Made by a program: the position numbers and the translations under genes. This document shows positions 1 through 8,046 of a DNA stretch of 12,528 nucleotides, piece after piece (the stretch's first letter is position 1; the number at the start of each line of letters is the position of its first letter). This stretch comes from Syntrophaceae bacterium. GTDB lineage: Bacteria > Desulfobacterota > DTXE01. The notes below the pieces were generated by a model, which saw nothing but the letters and a program-made list of their open reading frames with translations, was not told where the DNA came from and did not search any database. The stretch lies in NCBI GenBank assembly GCA_012962595.1, contig DTXE01000001.1:1-12528 (forward strand), in the 5' to 3' direction.

Positions 1-342
1 GTCAGGGTGGGGGATTTGGCTGAGGTTTACGAGACCCACCCGGAGGAGAGGGCGAGATCGAGGATAAACCTGAAGCCAGCGGTGTTGCTCATGGTGCTCA
101 AGGAGCCCGAGGCGAACACGGTGAGGGTGGCCGACAGGCTGAGGAGGGCAGCGATGGAGTTGGACCGAAAGTTGCCCGAGGTCAGGTTGGTAAACCTCAT
201 GGATCCCGGGAGGTTCATCAAGGCGGCGATAAAGCGGATAGGGACGAGCATAGCGATAGGGTTTATCTTGGCGGTGCTGGTGCTACTTTACCTTCTTCAG
301 GACTTTAGGCCGACTTTGGCCATTTCCTCGGTGAATTTATAG
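1..342 (+). pseudogene. RND efflux transporter fragment, both ends missing
   Basis: The open frame starts at base 1, so the 5' end lies outside the window, and it stops at 340-342. Residues such as EANTVRVADRLRRAAMELD, DPGRFIKAAIKRIGTSIAIG and FILAVLVLLYLLQDFRPTLA match the AcrB/CusA/MexB-type inner-membrane pump. They correspond to the end of the first periplasmic porter/docking region and the start of transmembrane helix 2 (known family layout: about residues 240-360 of a ~1030-aa protein). After FRPTLA the expected family sequence stops; ISSVNL-stop is unrelated read-through. The whole back of the pump, including the proton-relay helices, is absent, so this piece cannot work. By hand count the first 120 bases are about 60% G+C, clearly above the genes to its right, which suggests a different origin. 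Partner genes (membrane fusion protein, outer-membrane channel) are not in view. I am sure of the family, but not whether the break is biological or an assembly chimera. Confidence 0.8.
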
Positions 343-662
343 GAGATTATGGCCTTTTTTGAAAGAATTTTTTCAATAGTTGGTCTTTTCACACACTCTA
401 TTCTTTGCTCCTTTCCCAAATGATCTATCAATGTATCCCACATCTCGCCCCGGAGATAACCTATGTCTTCCTTACTGTGGATACCAAAGGGCAACACACA
501 AACCCTATTGGGTTCTTCGGCCATAGAGCACACTGGAAATAGCTCAAAAAGGAACAAGAGGCAAGAAGTAACAAGCAAGAAATAGTACTTGCCCCTTGTC
601 TGCCTCCCAGATTGCGGGCAAGCATCCTGCATCTGGCATGTTGCATCTGGCATCTGTGACAC
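297..662 (-). pseudogene. N-terminal fragment of a secreted TolB-N-like protein (FG-GAP/VCBS-type gene next to lolD)
   Basis: The reading frame begins right after lolD (GTG at 660-662; in-frame ATGs at 651-653 and 630-632) and ends at 297-299 after crossing into foreign sequence. A signal peptide is visible: basic RGKYY, then hydrophobic FLLVTSCLLFLFELF, then a likely cleavage near SMA/EE. The mature part, RVCVLPFGIHSKEDIGYLR and onward, resembles the TolB N-terminal-like domain (short beta strand, LPF, then a helix that sorts out multi-protein assemblies). From memory, deltaproteobacterial genomes often have a gene of this kind, with FG-GAP/VCBS repeats further on, between lolD and bamA. Homology seems to end near EEMAK (about base 315-320); the last residues, VGLKS, come from the antisense of the RND fragment. 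The C-terminal part and any beta-propeller repeats are missing. The family call is moderate; the truncation is clear from the abrupt junction. Confidence 0.55.
626..655. repeat. Short tandem direct repeat, 14-bp period
   Basis: The 12-mer TGCATCTGGCAT occurs at 628-639 and again at 642-653, separated by 2 bp, with partial copies on both sides (GCATC at 622-626, CATCTG at 651-656). It lies between the lolD stop and the signal peptide of the truncated TolB-N-like gene, where it encodes the low-complexity leader of the longest reading (MPDATCQMQDA). It could be an intergenic repeat that happens to be open, which would favour a later start for that gene. Confidence 0.6.
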
Positions 663-1358
663 CTAGTTCTCTGGCCAGGCTTTGCCATCCATAAGTCTCA
701 CACGTCTTCCCATTTTATGGGCCAGTTCCCAGTTATGGGTTACTACTATCAAGGTCACACCGTCTTCTTCATTGATTTTGAGAAGGAGCTCATGGATCTG
801 GTCGCCTGTTTGTCTATCTAAATTGCCGGTGGGCTCATCTGCCAGGAGCACCTCAGGTTTAAAAACCAAAGACCTGGCTACTGCCACCCTTTGCTGTTCA
901 CCACCAGAGAGTTCTCCTATCCTGTGACGAAGCCTATCCTTAAGTCCTACCTTACAAAGTATCTCCTGGGCCTTAAGCCTTGCATCCCTTTCTCTGATAT
1001 TGCCGATTAACATAGGAATCATCACATTTTCAAGGGCGTTAAATTCGGGTAAAAGATGGTGGAATTGAAATACAAAGCCTATCTTTCTATTGCGGAAATG
1101 AGCCAATTCCTCGCTACTTAATAGGAATACATCCCTGCCCTGATAAAAAATGGTGCCCTGGGTGGGTCGCTCCAAGGTTCCCATAATATGTAAAAGTGTG
1201 GATTTACCTACACCTGAAGCACCCACCACGGCCACTGTTTCCCCCTTCTTTACGCTAAAATTAAGACCCTTCAGAACCTCCACTTTGTGTCCATCGGTAA
1301 AAAACGTTTTATAGAGGTCCCTGGCTTCTATTAAGGTATTTGGCTCTCTACTACTCAT
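663..1358 (-). CDS. lolD: Lipoprotein-releasing system ATP-binding protein LolD
   Basis: This is the ATPase of the LolCDE-type ABC transporter, which extracts mature lipoproteins from the inner membrane and hands them to the periplasmic carrier LolA. All ABC motifs are present (231 aa from the chosen start): Walker [10 protein letters not shown] near residues 46-54, Q-loop [12 protein letters not shown] near 95-105, signature [15 protein letters not shown] near 148, Walker [13 protein letters not shown] near 170, and the switch histidine in IVVTH near 204. The Q-loop HHLLPEF sequence is typical of LolD and separates it from MacB and FtsE. I chose ATG at 1356-1358 (MSSREPN) because it overlaps the lolC/E stop by 8 bp, a sign of translational coupling. 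A 20-residue upstream extension in the same frame ([10 protein letters not shown]) is only the lolC/E coding sequence read in another frame. The length is normal for the family. Confidence 0.95.
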   Translation of the reverse strand: MSSREPNTLIEARDLYKTFFTDGHKVEVLKGLNFSVKKGETVAVVGASGVGKSTLLHIMGTLERPTQGTIFYQGRDVFLLSSEELAHFRNRKIGFVFQFHHLLPEFNALENVMIPMLIGNIRERDARLKAQEILCKVGLKDRLRHRIGELSGGEQQRVAVARSLVFKPEVLLADEPTGNLDRQTGDQIHELLLKINEEDGVTLIVVTHNWELAHKMGRRVRLMDGKAWPEN

Positions 1359-2583
1359 ACCTAAGGGCCTCGGCCGGGTCCAACCTTGAAGCCTGCCAAG
1401 ATGGATATAAGGTAGCAAGTAAGCTTATTATAATGGCAGATAGTACAATTATTGTTATATCCGTCCCATCCACTTTCACGGGAAGTGTGGTGATGTAATA
1501 GACGTCACTTGGTAATTGGGTGAAAGGTAGTGGATGTCTTTTTTGGATTTCACAAAGTCCTACACCACATACAAGGCCCAAAAGTGTTCCCATCACACCT
1601 ATTATAAAACCTTGAAACACAAATATCTTCATAATACACCTTTCCGTGGCTCCCATAGATTTGAGAATTGCGATATCTCCCGTCTTCTCGGTTACCATCA
1701 TAATCAGAGTGCTCACGATACCAAAAGCAGCTACCAGTACAATAAGAGTGAGAATGATGAACATGACCATCTTTTCCAGCTTTAACGCAGAAAAGAAACT
1801 TCTATGCATCTGCATCCAATCTCTGGCCCAATAGGGAGGACCCAATTTTTTTATTATCTCTCTGGCAACCATACCAGCATGATAGATATCGGTTACCCTT
1901 ATCTCAATATGAGTAACTGCATTTTCCATTTTCAGGAGATTTTGAGCAGCCTTTAACGGAATATAGGAAAAGGCGGCGTTATATTCATACATGCCACAGT
2001 CGAATATACCGGTGACTTTAAAGGTCTTCATTTTAGGGATTTTGCCCATGGGGGTTGTGATTCCTAAGGGACATATGACATTAACCTCATCATCCAAAAT
2101 GACCCCTAAATTTCTTGCCAGTTCATGACCTAAAATGATACCCGGTTTGGCAAGCGTGGGGTTTTCCAAAACCTCTAGGCTCCCTTCTTTAAGATTTAAA
2201 ACTGTCAGGAATTCCTTATCTATCAGGCTCAAGTCAATCCCGTTTAGCACTGAACCAGAAGCCTCTGTTCCATGACTGAGCATAACTTGCCTGGAGATAA
2301 CAGGTGATGCGGATTTAACACCCTCACAACCCATTATTTCATTTATAATATGTTCATAATTCCTTATCTTTTCCCAGTTATTAGAAAGTATAATGTGGGA
2401 TTTTATTCCTACAATTTTGGTTTTGAGTTCCTGGTGGAATCCCGTCATAACTGCCAAAACCACTATTAAGGCCATTACCCCCAGGGTTATACCAGCTATG
2501 GCAATAAATGTTATGAGTGATAAAAGGGCTTGTTTTCGTTTTGCCCTTAAGTACCTCAGGGCAACCATGAGTTCAAAGGTCAT
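1351..2583 (-). CDS. Lipoprotein-releasing ABC transporter permease, LolC/LolE family
   Basis: This is the membrane subunit that works with LolD to release lipoproteins toward LolA. Its 410 aa have the four-helix LolC/E layout: an N-terminal cytoplasmic segment [14 protein letters not shown]1 near residues 21-46, a large periplasmic domain of about 220 residues, TM2 near 273-296, TM3 near 320-342 and TM4 near 375-392. It closes with the characteristic tail [19 protein letters not shown]. The loop after TM2 ([23 protein letters not shown]) is the family's coupling segment that contacts LolD. Only one permease gene is present, whereas E. coli has separate lolC and lolE; single-permease systems are common outside gammaproteobacteria and are inferred to act as homodimers (LolF-like). 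It starts at ATG 2581-2583, 15 bp after lysS, with AAAGGTAAAG-like bases upstream inside the lysS tail. The name LolC versus LolE cannot be settled from sequence alone. Confidence 0.93.
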   Translation of the reverse strand: MTFELMVALRYLRAKRKQALLSLITFIAIAGITLGVMALIVVLAVMTGFHQELKTKIVGIKSHIILSNNWEKIRNYEHIINEIMGCEGVKSASPVISRQVMLSHGTEASGSVLNGIDLSLIDKEFLTVLNLKEGSLEVLENPTLAKPGIILGHELARNLGVILDDEVNVICPLGITTPMGKIPKMKTFKVTGIFDCGMYEYNAAFSYIPLKAAQNLLKMENAVTHIEIRVTDIYHAGMVAREIIKKLGPPYWARDWMQMHRSFFSALKLEKMVMFIILTLIVLVAAFGIVSTLIMMVTEKTGDIAILKSMGATERCIMKIFVFQGFIIGVMGTLLGLVCGVGLCEIQKRHPLPFTQLPSDVYYITTLPVKVDGTDITIIVLSAIIISLLATLYPSWQASRLDPAEALRYE

Positions 2584-2598
2584 ATATTTTTTTAATCT

Positions 2599-4077
2599 TT
2601 ACCTTTCCAGTTTTAGCTGAGGGAATAATATCACATCCCGGATGGAGGGAGAATCAGTAAAAACCATGACTAATCGGTCTATCCCTATGCCCTCACCCGC
2701 GGTGGGGGGCATTCCATACTCCAAGGCTTTAATGAAGTCGTCATCCACAAATATGGCCTCTTCATCCACCAATTCTCGACATTTAAGCTGCTCAAGAAAT
2801 CTCTCCTTTTGCTCAATGGGATCATTCAATTCCGAAAAACCATTGGCTATCTCTTTACCTCCTATGAACAACTCAAAACGGTCAGTAATCTCAGGATTTT
2901 CATCGTTTCTTCTGGCCAAGGGAGAGGTCTCTACCGGGTATCCTGTTATAAAGGTAGGCTGAACAAGCTTGGACTCTACCAAGGCATCAAACAGCTTGGT
3001 TAGGATTTTCCCCAATCTACCCTCTTTAACAGGAATCCCCAGCGATTCTGCCAGAGACAGGGCTTGAGGTGTATCCTTTAAGACAGAGGGATCCACCCCA
3101 CCTAACTTTATTAAGGCCTCATTAAATCTATACCTCTTCCAAGGAGGGGTAAGGTCTATACTGTTACCTTGGTACGAAATATTTAAGGTGCCTAGCACCT
3201 TTTGAGCAATAGAGGTAAGTAATCTTTCTGTAAGCACCATTAGGTCTTCATAAGTGGCATAGGCCTGATAAAATTCTAGCATGGTAAATTCAGGATTATG
3301 TTCACTGGATAACCCCTCATTTCTAAAACTCCGGTTGATTTCAAAAATCTTCTCAAAACCTCCTATTACCAGACGTTTCAGATAAAGCTCTGGAGCGATC
3401 CTTAAATAAAGATCCATGCCTAATGCATGGTGGTGGGTTTTAAATGGCCTGGCGATGGCTCCTCCAGGAATGGGTTGCATCATTGGGGTCTCTACCTCAA
3501 GAAATCCCTCATCTTGTAAAAATTGCTTTATGCTGGCAATAAGTTTTATCCTTTTTTTAAATACCTCCCTGGTCTTGGCATTCATAACCAGATCAAGATA
3601 CCTTTGTCGATATCTTAACTCTATATCTTGTAGGCCATGAAATTTCTCTGGAAGAGGTCTTAAGGATTTGGTTAGCAGTTGTAACTCCTTGACTAAAAGG
3701 GTGAGCTCACCAGTTTTTGTACGGAATATATGACCTTTGAGCCCTATAATATCACCTATGTCCAGTTTCTTAAATATCTTGTAAACATCCTTTCCTACAA
3801 CATCCCGTTTTATATAGGCCTGTAGTCTTCCAGTTCCATCTTGGAAATGAATAAATGTGGCCTTTCCAAAGTCTCTAATGGCCATGATACGGCCTGCAGT
3901 AATTAGAAGTTCATGGGTATCCTCAAGGTCTTCCGTCTTTTTATCACCAAATCTCTCTATAATCTCATTCACACTATTTTTGACCTTAAAGGTGTTTGGG
4001 TATAGAGGAACATGCATCTTCTTTAACTCATGGGCCTTTTCTTTCCTTTTAAGGATTAACTGACTGATCTCTCCCAT
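2599..4077 (-). CDS. lysS: Lysine--tRNA ligase, class II
   Basis: This enzyme charges tRNA-Lys with lysine, using ATP, in the cytoplasm. Its 492 aa show the class IIb LysRS layout. An N-terminal OB-fold anticodon-binding domain spans about residues 58-140 (AGRIMAIRDFGKATFIHFQD). It is followed by the catalytic core with motif 1 (FLEVETPMMQPIPGGAIARP, near 192-211), motif 2 (FEINRSFRNEGLSSEHNPEF, near 245-264) and motif 3 (GEGIGIDRLVMVFTDSPSIR, near 461-480). The length matches bacterial LysS, and the class II motifs exclude the archaeal-type class I enzyme. The ATG at 4075-4077 is preceded by AAAGGTAG about 9 bases upstream. It sits between lptD and lolC/E, 15 bp ahead of the latter, so it is probably co-transcribed with envelope genes. 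I see no T-box-like leader in the ~35 bases between it and the small upstream ORF. Confidence 0.97.
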   Translation of the reverse strand: MGEISQLILKRKEKAHELKKMHVPLYPNTFKVKNSVNEIIERFGDKKTEDLEDTHELLITAGRIMAIRDFGKATFIHFQDGTGRLQAYIKRDVVGKDVYKIFKKLDIGDIIGLKGHIFRTKTGELTLLVKELQLLTKSLRPLPEKFHGLQDIELRYRQRYLDLVMNAKTREVFKKRIKLIASIKQFLQDEGFLEVETPMMQPIPGGAIARPFKTHHHALGMDLYLRIAPELYLKRLVIGGFEKIFEINRSFRNEGLSSEHNPEFTMLEFYQAYATYEDLMVLTERLLTSIAQKVLGTLNISYQGNSIDLTPPWKRYRFNEALIKLGGVDPSVLKDTPQALSLAESLGIPVKEGRLGKILTKLFDALVESKLVQPTFITGYPVETSPLARRNDENPEITDRFELFIGGKEIANGFSELNDPIEQKERFLEQLKCRELVDEEAIFVDDDFIKALEYGMPPTAGEGIGIDRLVMVFTDSPSIRDVILFPQLKLER

Positions 4078-4112
4078 ATAAATACTACCTTTAAGGCACT
4101 TTTAACTGACAG

Positions 4113-4322
4113 TCAAGGTAGACTTCCGGTGGAAGTATATGATTTAATCCATAAATCTTCAAGAGATTTTGTCCCGGAGTTTCTCATCTTGTCCAATATA
4201 TCCTGAGGTGAATTTTTAAGGAAACTCCATATCTTGATGCGTTTCATCCAGTTGGGATGGGCCTTTTTGAAGGCTAGGAATAGATCAGTGAGGATAGAAT
4301 TTCTAAAACTTAAATTCCCCAA
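4113..4322 (-). CDS. Small unrecognised protein between lptD and lysS (hypothetical)
   Basis: This is an open frame of 69 codons overlapping the last 20 bp of lptD in a different frame and ending 35 bp before lysS. I do not recognise it. The product would be basic and soluble, with several aromatic residues (AFKKAHPNWMKRIKIWSFLK; SLEDLWIKSYT), no signal peptide and no membrane segment. The longest reading starts with TTG at 4320-4322, with AGGTA just upstream in the lptD coding sequence; an internal ATG at the WMK position (near 4247) is an alternative. In its favour are the otherwise unexplained 225-bp gap between lptD and lysS, the same strand as its neighbours, and a plausible helical composition. 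Against it are the non-ATG start and the lack of a known family. It could also be the tail of a decayed gene. Confidence 0.4.
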   Translation of the reverse strand: MGNLSFRNSILTDLFLAFKKAHPNWMKRIKIWSFLKNSPQDILDKMRNSGTKSLEDLWIKSYTSTGSLP

Positions 4323-6495
4323 TACCTGCTAGCGAAAAGGTTAGCATAAACCTTTGGTCATTGTATTCGTCTATGTAATGTAAGTTTATCCCCCAACATT
4401 GGGCCTTGTAACTTAAACCAAATCGGGTTTCTACATTCCTATCTGCGGTCAAAGAGCGTCTATGTCCCCCAAAAAGAGATAGGGTGTCTGAAATCCTTAA
4501 GATACCATCAACGTTGAATTCTTTTACATGGCTGCCATCTCCATAGCTAAAATCCTGGTGGATTGGACTCCCTGGATGAACTTTGATTTTATAGCTTCCA
4601 TTTTCGTATCTATAATCCAGGTTAAGCGAATCACCTCGCCTATCGAGAAGGTGGGTTCTTACATTGTAACTAGTGAGCTTGTTGTCATAAGGTGACCAAG
4701 AGGCATCTAAATCAAAAACTATATTATGAGTGAGTGGGGTAAATTCTAGCTCACCCACAATGTCTGAGAAGGAGCGGTCTAAAAACATCCTGTTTATGTC
4801 AAAGCCCTGACTAAAAGAAACCCTCAGAAATTCCTGGTAATTAACTTGATGTTCCCGGTCTACTGCCTTTCCGATAAGGTAATTGGTGATGGAGTATCGG
4901 ATTATATTTCTCCTAGTTACACCATCTTCCTCATCAAATTGGGGGAGCGTTTGCGGATTTCTGTCGAAGGTATATTCATATATAACCTTTGGCTGTATGA
5001 CATGTCTAAACTTCCGCATCTGTTTCCCCTTTATATTGAAGATTCGAGAAAAATTGGTGGAAAGCTCACATCTCAGATCAAACTGCTCCCTGGACTTAAA
5101 ATCATTATTAGTGCCTTCTTCATCCACAATATATACCGTTTCTCTAAAACCCACTGATGGTATAAAATTTAAATAATTACCATATCTTAATGGCAAATTT
5201 AGCCTAGGATGAATATTTAGGCGATGACCGGTAGTACCCACATTTCGCCAGTAATTGGTATAGGAACAGTTGAGTTCTGCCAATAGGGGACTATTAAAAA
5301 TACGCTGCTTGGTTCGATTAAGTTCTATGAAGGGAAGTTTATGTAAGGTAAATTCATTTTGACTTTTGTCTAAATTCTGATTGTATCTACACTCACCATT
5401 AAGGCTGAATTTCTTCCAGATCTTGTTCAAGCTTATGGCTGATTTCCGGATGAAAGAGGTTTCTTCATCCAATCCCCTTCCAAATTGCTCCAAAAAATCC
5501 TTTTGACTGGTATCGAATGCACTATAACTACGTCTGAATTCTCGCAGGTAATCCTCATCACTAAGTAAATCCAGATCAACTTTTAAGGCTGAACCTCCAG
5601 GCAAAGCCTGGTTAAACTTACCCCGAACCCACCACCTATTTTTATTTGTCCGTATAAACCCATCTTGGGCAAACTCGCTTCCATCCTTTTTGTCCCTGAG
5701 AAAGTCAAATTTTATGTTGCCTTTGGATTCTCTATTCAGTATGTAGCGGTATTCTATACCCTCCATAAACCCCCGTTTGCTCATGTAATGTTGATAAAAG
5801 GTGGCGTCATTGTTCTCATTAACAGCCCAGTAGAAAGGAACATCAAGCCCAAAACCATCTCGATCAGATTGATTATACCTTGGTATCAAAAATCCTGTCT
5901 TTCGTTTTCTTTTGCTAATAGGGAACATGAAGTAAGGGACGTACATAAAGGGAAGGGATTTTACATGAAATGTAGCATGTTTAACCCGTGCATATCCTCC
6001 TATAGTCACCTCAATGTCTTTTGCCACAAGCTTCCAGGGAGGTGTCTTACTATCACATGTGGTAATACTTCCATTAGTGATATGATAGGTATCTTCTCCC
6101 GTCTTTTCTATAGTATCACCATATAGATAGATATTGTCCTTTATGAAGGATATCTTTCCACCTTGAATCTTCCCCGTTCCATCTCCAAAGTGAAGCTTCA
6201 CCGCCTCTCCTGTCAGGGTACCTTCTTTGGTTTCGAATCTTACATTGCCCTTAGCCTCTACCTCTTTGGTAGCGGTATTTATAGCAATATAATCTGCTGT
6301 TAACTGCTCGTCTTTATTGATGATTTCGACGTCTCCCTCTAAAATAAGGAGTTCTTTGGTATAGGTTAACCGGTCAGATGTAACCTTCCAGGGACCGTTG
6401 ATAAAATCCCTTCCTAAACCCTTTGCATCCGAAACAAGGGGATAGAATAGGATCCCCATGCAGAAACTCAGAAACAGAAACCTCTTTACGAACAT
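4303..6495 (-). CDS. lptD: LPS-assembly outer-membrane protein LptD
   Basis: LptD is the beta-barrel that inserts lipopolysaccharide into the outer leaflet of the outer membrane, together with the lipoprotein LptE and the Lpt bridge. From ATG 6493-6495 the protein has 730 aa. It has a signal peptide (MFVKRFLFLSFCMGILFYPL, then VSDA/KG), an OstA/LptA-like beta-jellyroll near residues 35-140 (GPWKVTSDRLTY, LEGDVEI, ADYI, GNVRFET), and then the barrel to a C-terminal phenylalanine (GIGEFKF), as expected for BAM substrates. Conserved family stretches are SITTCDSKTPPWKL (Cys147) and QCWGINLHY (Cys700). E. coli LptD uses two inter-domain disulfides; here only Cys147 and Cys700 fall at matching places, so one such bond is likely. 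A TTG start 12 bp further upstream, close to AAAGGA, is possible but would only lengthen the signal peptide. The length is within the family range. No lptE is visible in the window. Confidence 0.95.
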   Translation of the reverse strand: MFVKRFLFLSFCMGILFYPLVSDAKGLGRDFINGPWKVTSDRLTYTKELLILEGDVEIINKDEQLTADYIAINTATKEVEAKGNVRFETKEGTLTGEAVKLHFGDGTGKIQGGKISFIKDNIYLYGDTIEKTGEDTYHITNGSITTCDSKTPPWKLVAKDIEVTIGGYARVKHATFHVKSLPFMYVPYFMFPISKRKRKTGFLIPRYNQSDRDGFGLDVPFYWAVNENNDATFYQHYMSKRGFMEGIEYRYILNRESKGNIKFDFLRDKKDGSEFAQDGFIRTNKNRWWVRGKFNQALPGGSALKVDLDLLSDEDYLREFRRSYSAFDTSQKDFLEQFGRGLDEETSFIRKSAISLNKIWKKFSLNGECRYNQNLDKSQNEFTLHKLPFIELNRTKQRIFNSPLLAELNCSYTNYWRNVGTTGHRLNIHPRLNLPLRYGNYLNFIPSVGFRETVYIVDEEGTNNDFKSREQFDLRCELSTNFSRIFNIKGKQMRKFRHVIQPKVIYEYTFDRNPQTLPQFDEEDGVTRRNIIRYSITNYLIGKAVDREHQVNYQEFLRVSFSQGFDINRMFLDRSFSDIVGELEFTPLTHNIVFDLDASWSPYDNKLTSYNVRTHLLDRRGDSLNLDYRYENGSYKIKVHPGSPIHQDFSYGDGSHVKEFNVDGILRISDTLSLFGGHRRSLTADRNVETRFGLSYKAQCWGINLHYIDEYNDQRFMLTFSLAGIGEFKF

Positions 6496-6560
6496 GGAAG
6501 CCACCAATTTCCTTTAAACATGGCAACCTAGCATAAATTGGTTTATATTTCAAACCCCTT

Positions 6561-7856
6561 TCAATTCCAGCGATTCCTGACTTTCAGCCTTATCAGATAT
6601 TTTCTGGCCTCGCCCACGGTGTAAAGAGAACCGGTTATGCATATCAAGTCATGCTCATGTGCCATAGAGAGTGCTAACTTAACAGCCTCATCCACTGATT
6701 GGTTAATTATCATATCTTTTTGATAGAAAGCCCCTAATTCATAGAGATAGTGTGGATCGGCTGCGCGTTCATAAGCAGGTTTGGTCAGAATCACTTTATC
6801 CGCTATGGGAATCAACCTTTTGAACATACCCTTGATATCCTTGTCTCTCATGATGCCCATAACTAAGATCAGGCTATGGAAAGAAAATTCATTCAAAAGT
6901 GCCTGCCTTAAGCAAGTAGCTGCCACAGGGTTATGAGCTCCATCTAAAACCACAGTAGGGTTCTCTCCAATCACCTCCAACCTCCCAGGCCAGTTGACCT
7001 CCTTTAAGCCCTGGTATATAGCGGACTCTGGCACCTCATAGCCTTTTCGGATAAGTATCTCAACGGCCCCAAGTGCTGTAACTCCATTTACCACTTGGTG
7101 TTCTCCTTTTAGGCCTACTTCCAGATTAAAAAGTTGCCTATCCATGCCAAGATAGTGGAATCTATTATTTTTATTATTAACCCTTCTTTTACGTATATCC
7201 TCACCCACCCGAAATAGAGGAGAACTATTTTTCTTACAACATCCTTTAATGACCGCAAGCACATTTGGTTTTCTCTCTGCAGTTATTACCTCGATTCCTC
7301 TTTTGATTATACCGGCCTTTTCATTAGTTATGGCTTTCAGGGTATTGCCAAGATAATCCTTATGCTCAAGGGAAACATTAGAAATTATGGTGACTAAAGG
7401 TGTAACCACATTGGTTGCATCCAGTCTTCCACCCATACCTGTTTCTAGAATAGCTATATCCACACTGCTTTTGGCAAAATGCAACATGGCCATAGCGGTG
7501 GTAAATTCGAAAAAGGTCGGGGATGTATGGGTATCGATTTTAGTTTTTATCTCCTCAACAAGTCTGATAACCTCTATTTTTGAAATGGGTTTTTCATTTA
7601 GTTTGATACGCTCTCGGAAACTCACAAGATGAGGGGATGTGTAAAGGCCAACTTTATAGCCCGCCTTAATCAGGATGGATGAAAGCATAGCGGCGATGGA
7701 GCCTTTGCCATTAGTTCCAGCGATATGGACAGTCCTCACATGCTCATGGGGATTATCAAGATGTTTCAAAATGCTCAAGATGTTTTTTAGTCCCAGCTTA
7801 ATCCCGAATTTCTGAAGGTCATATAGGTAATTAACTGAATTTAGGTAAGAGTTCAT
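6561..7856 (-). CDS. folC: Bifunctional dihydrofolate synthase / folylpolyglutamate synthase
   Basis: FolC ligates L-glutamate to dihydropteroate and then adds further gamma-glutamates to folates, using ATP, in the cytoplasm. The 431 aa carry the Mur-ligase-like motifs of the family: P-loop HIAGTNGKGSIAAMLSS near residues 44-60, TSPHLVSFRERI near 73-84, the ILETGMGGRLDATNVV segment near 136-151, SLEHKDYLG with the metal/phosphate histidine, NEKAGIIKRG with the lysine that is carbamylated in relatives, and the C-terminal-domain motif VVLDGAHNP. The length is typical. ATG at 7854-7856 begins MNSYLNSVNYLYDLQKFG, which matches the usual FolC N-terminus; the ribosome site upstream (AGAG) is weak. 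It is the first minus-strand gene of the block, 65 bp ahead of lptD, and diverges from terC. A palindrome lies in its upstream region. Confidence 0.95.
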   Translation of the reverse strand: MNSYLNSVNYLYDLQKFGIKLGLKNILSILKHLDNPHEHVRTVHIAGTNGKGSIAAMLSSILIKAGYKVGLYTSPHLVSFRERIKLNEKPISKIEVIRLVEEIKTKIDTHTSPTFFEFTTAMAMLHFAKSSVDIAILETGMGGRLDATNVVTPLVTIISNVSLEHKDYLGNTLKAITNEKAGIIKRGIEVITAERKPNVLAVIKGCCKKNSSPLFRVGEDIRKRRVNNKNNRFHYLGMDRQLFNLEVGLKGEHQVVNGVTALGAVEILIRKGYEVPESAIYQGLKEVNWPGRLEVIGENPTVVLDGAHNPVAATCLRQALLNEFSFHSLILVMGIMRDKDIKGMFKRLIPIADKVILTKPAYERAADPHYLYELGAFYQKDMIINQSVDEAVKLALSMAHEHDLICITGSLYTVGEARKYLIRLKVRNRWN

Positions 7857-7880
7857 GCGACTCTATTTGGTAATTCAATC

Positions 7881-7898
7881 CGTTTGAAATTTCAAGCG
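7881..7898. promoter_or_regulatory. Near-perfect 18-bp palindrome upstream of folC (possible operator)
   Basis: CGTTTGAAATTTCAAGCG is self-complementary except for one T/G pair; the inner 12 bp TTGAAATTTCAA (7884-7895) are perfect. It lies 25-42 bp before the folC start. On the minus strand a TATACA element (7903-7908) sits just upstream and would make an acceptable -10 box, placing the palindrome at about the transcription start, where a repressor would block. No good -35 is visible, so the promoter call is weak. The binding protein is unknown. Confidence 0.35.
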
Positions 7899-8046
7899 AA
7901 TTTGTATACTAACTATGAGGTTGGCTCAGCATCTGTCTGGGTAGGAGAATGATTTTACTGAGTAAGGTAAATATTCATTATTTTTGATATAAATTATTGT
8001 AGGTTAAAAAGGGCAAAATGTCATAAATGAAAAAGAAGGTGTCCTT

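Noticed and set aside
4122..4136. Perfect 6-bp hairpin ACTTCC-GGT-GGAAGT between lptD and lysS
   Set aside because: It has a 3-nt loop and no T-run on either strand, and it overlaps the end of the small ORF; not convincing as a terminator.
5665..6126. 153-codon plus-strand open frame antisense to lptD
   Set aside because: LptD is clearly the coding strand here; the antisense translation has no family resemblance and no promoter or ribosome site.
7857..8046. Possible Mn2+ (yybP-ykoY) riboswitch before the terC-family gene
   Set aside because: Such leaders are known for terC/alx genes, but I cannot find the conserved paired elements of that class in these 190 bases.
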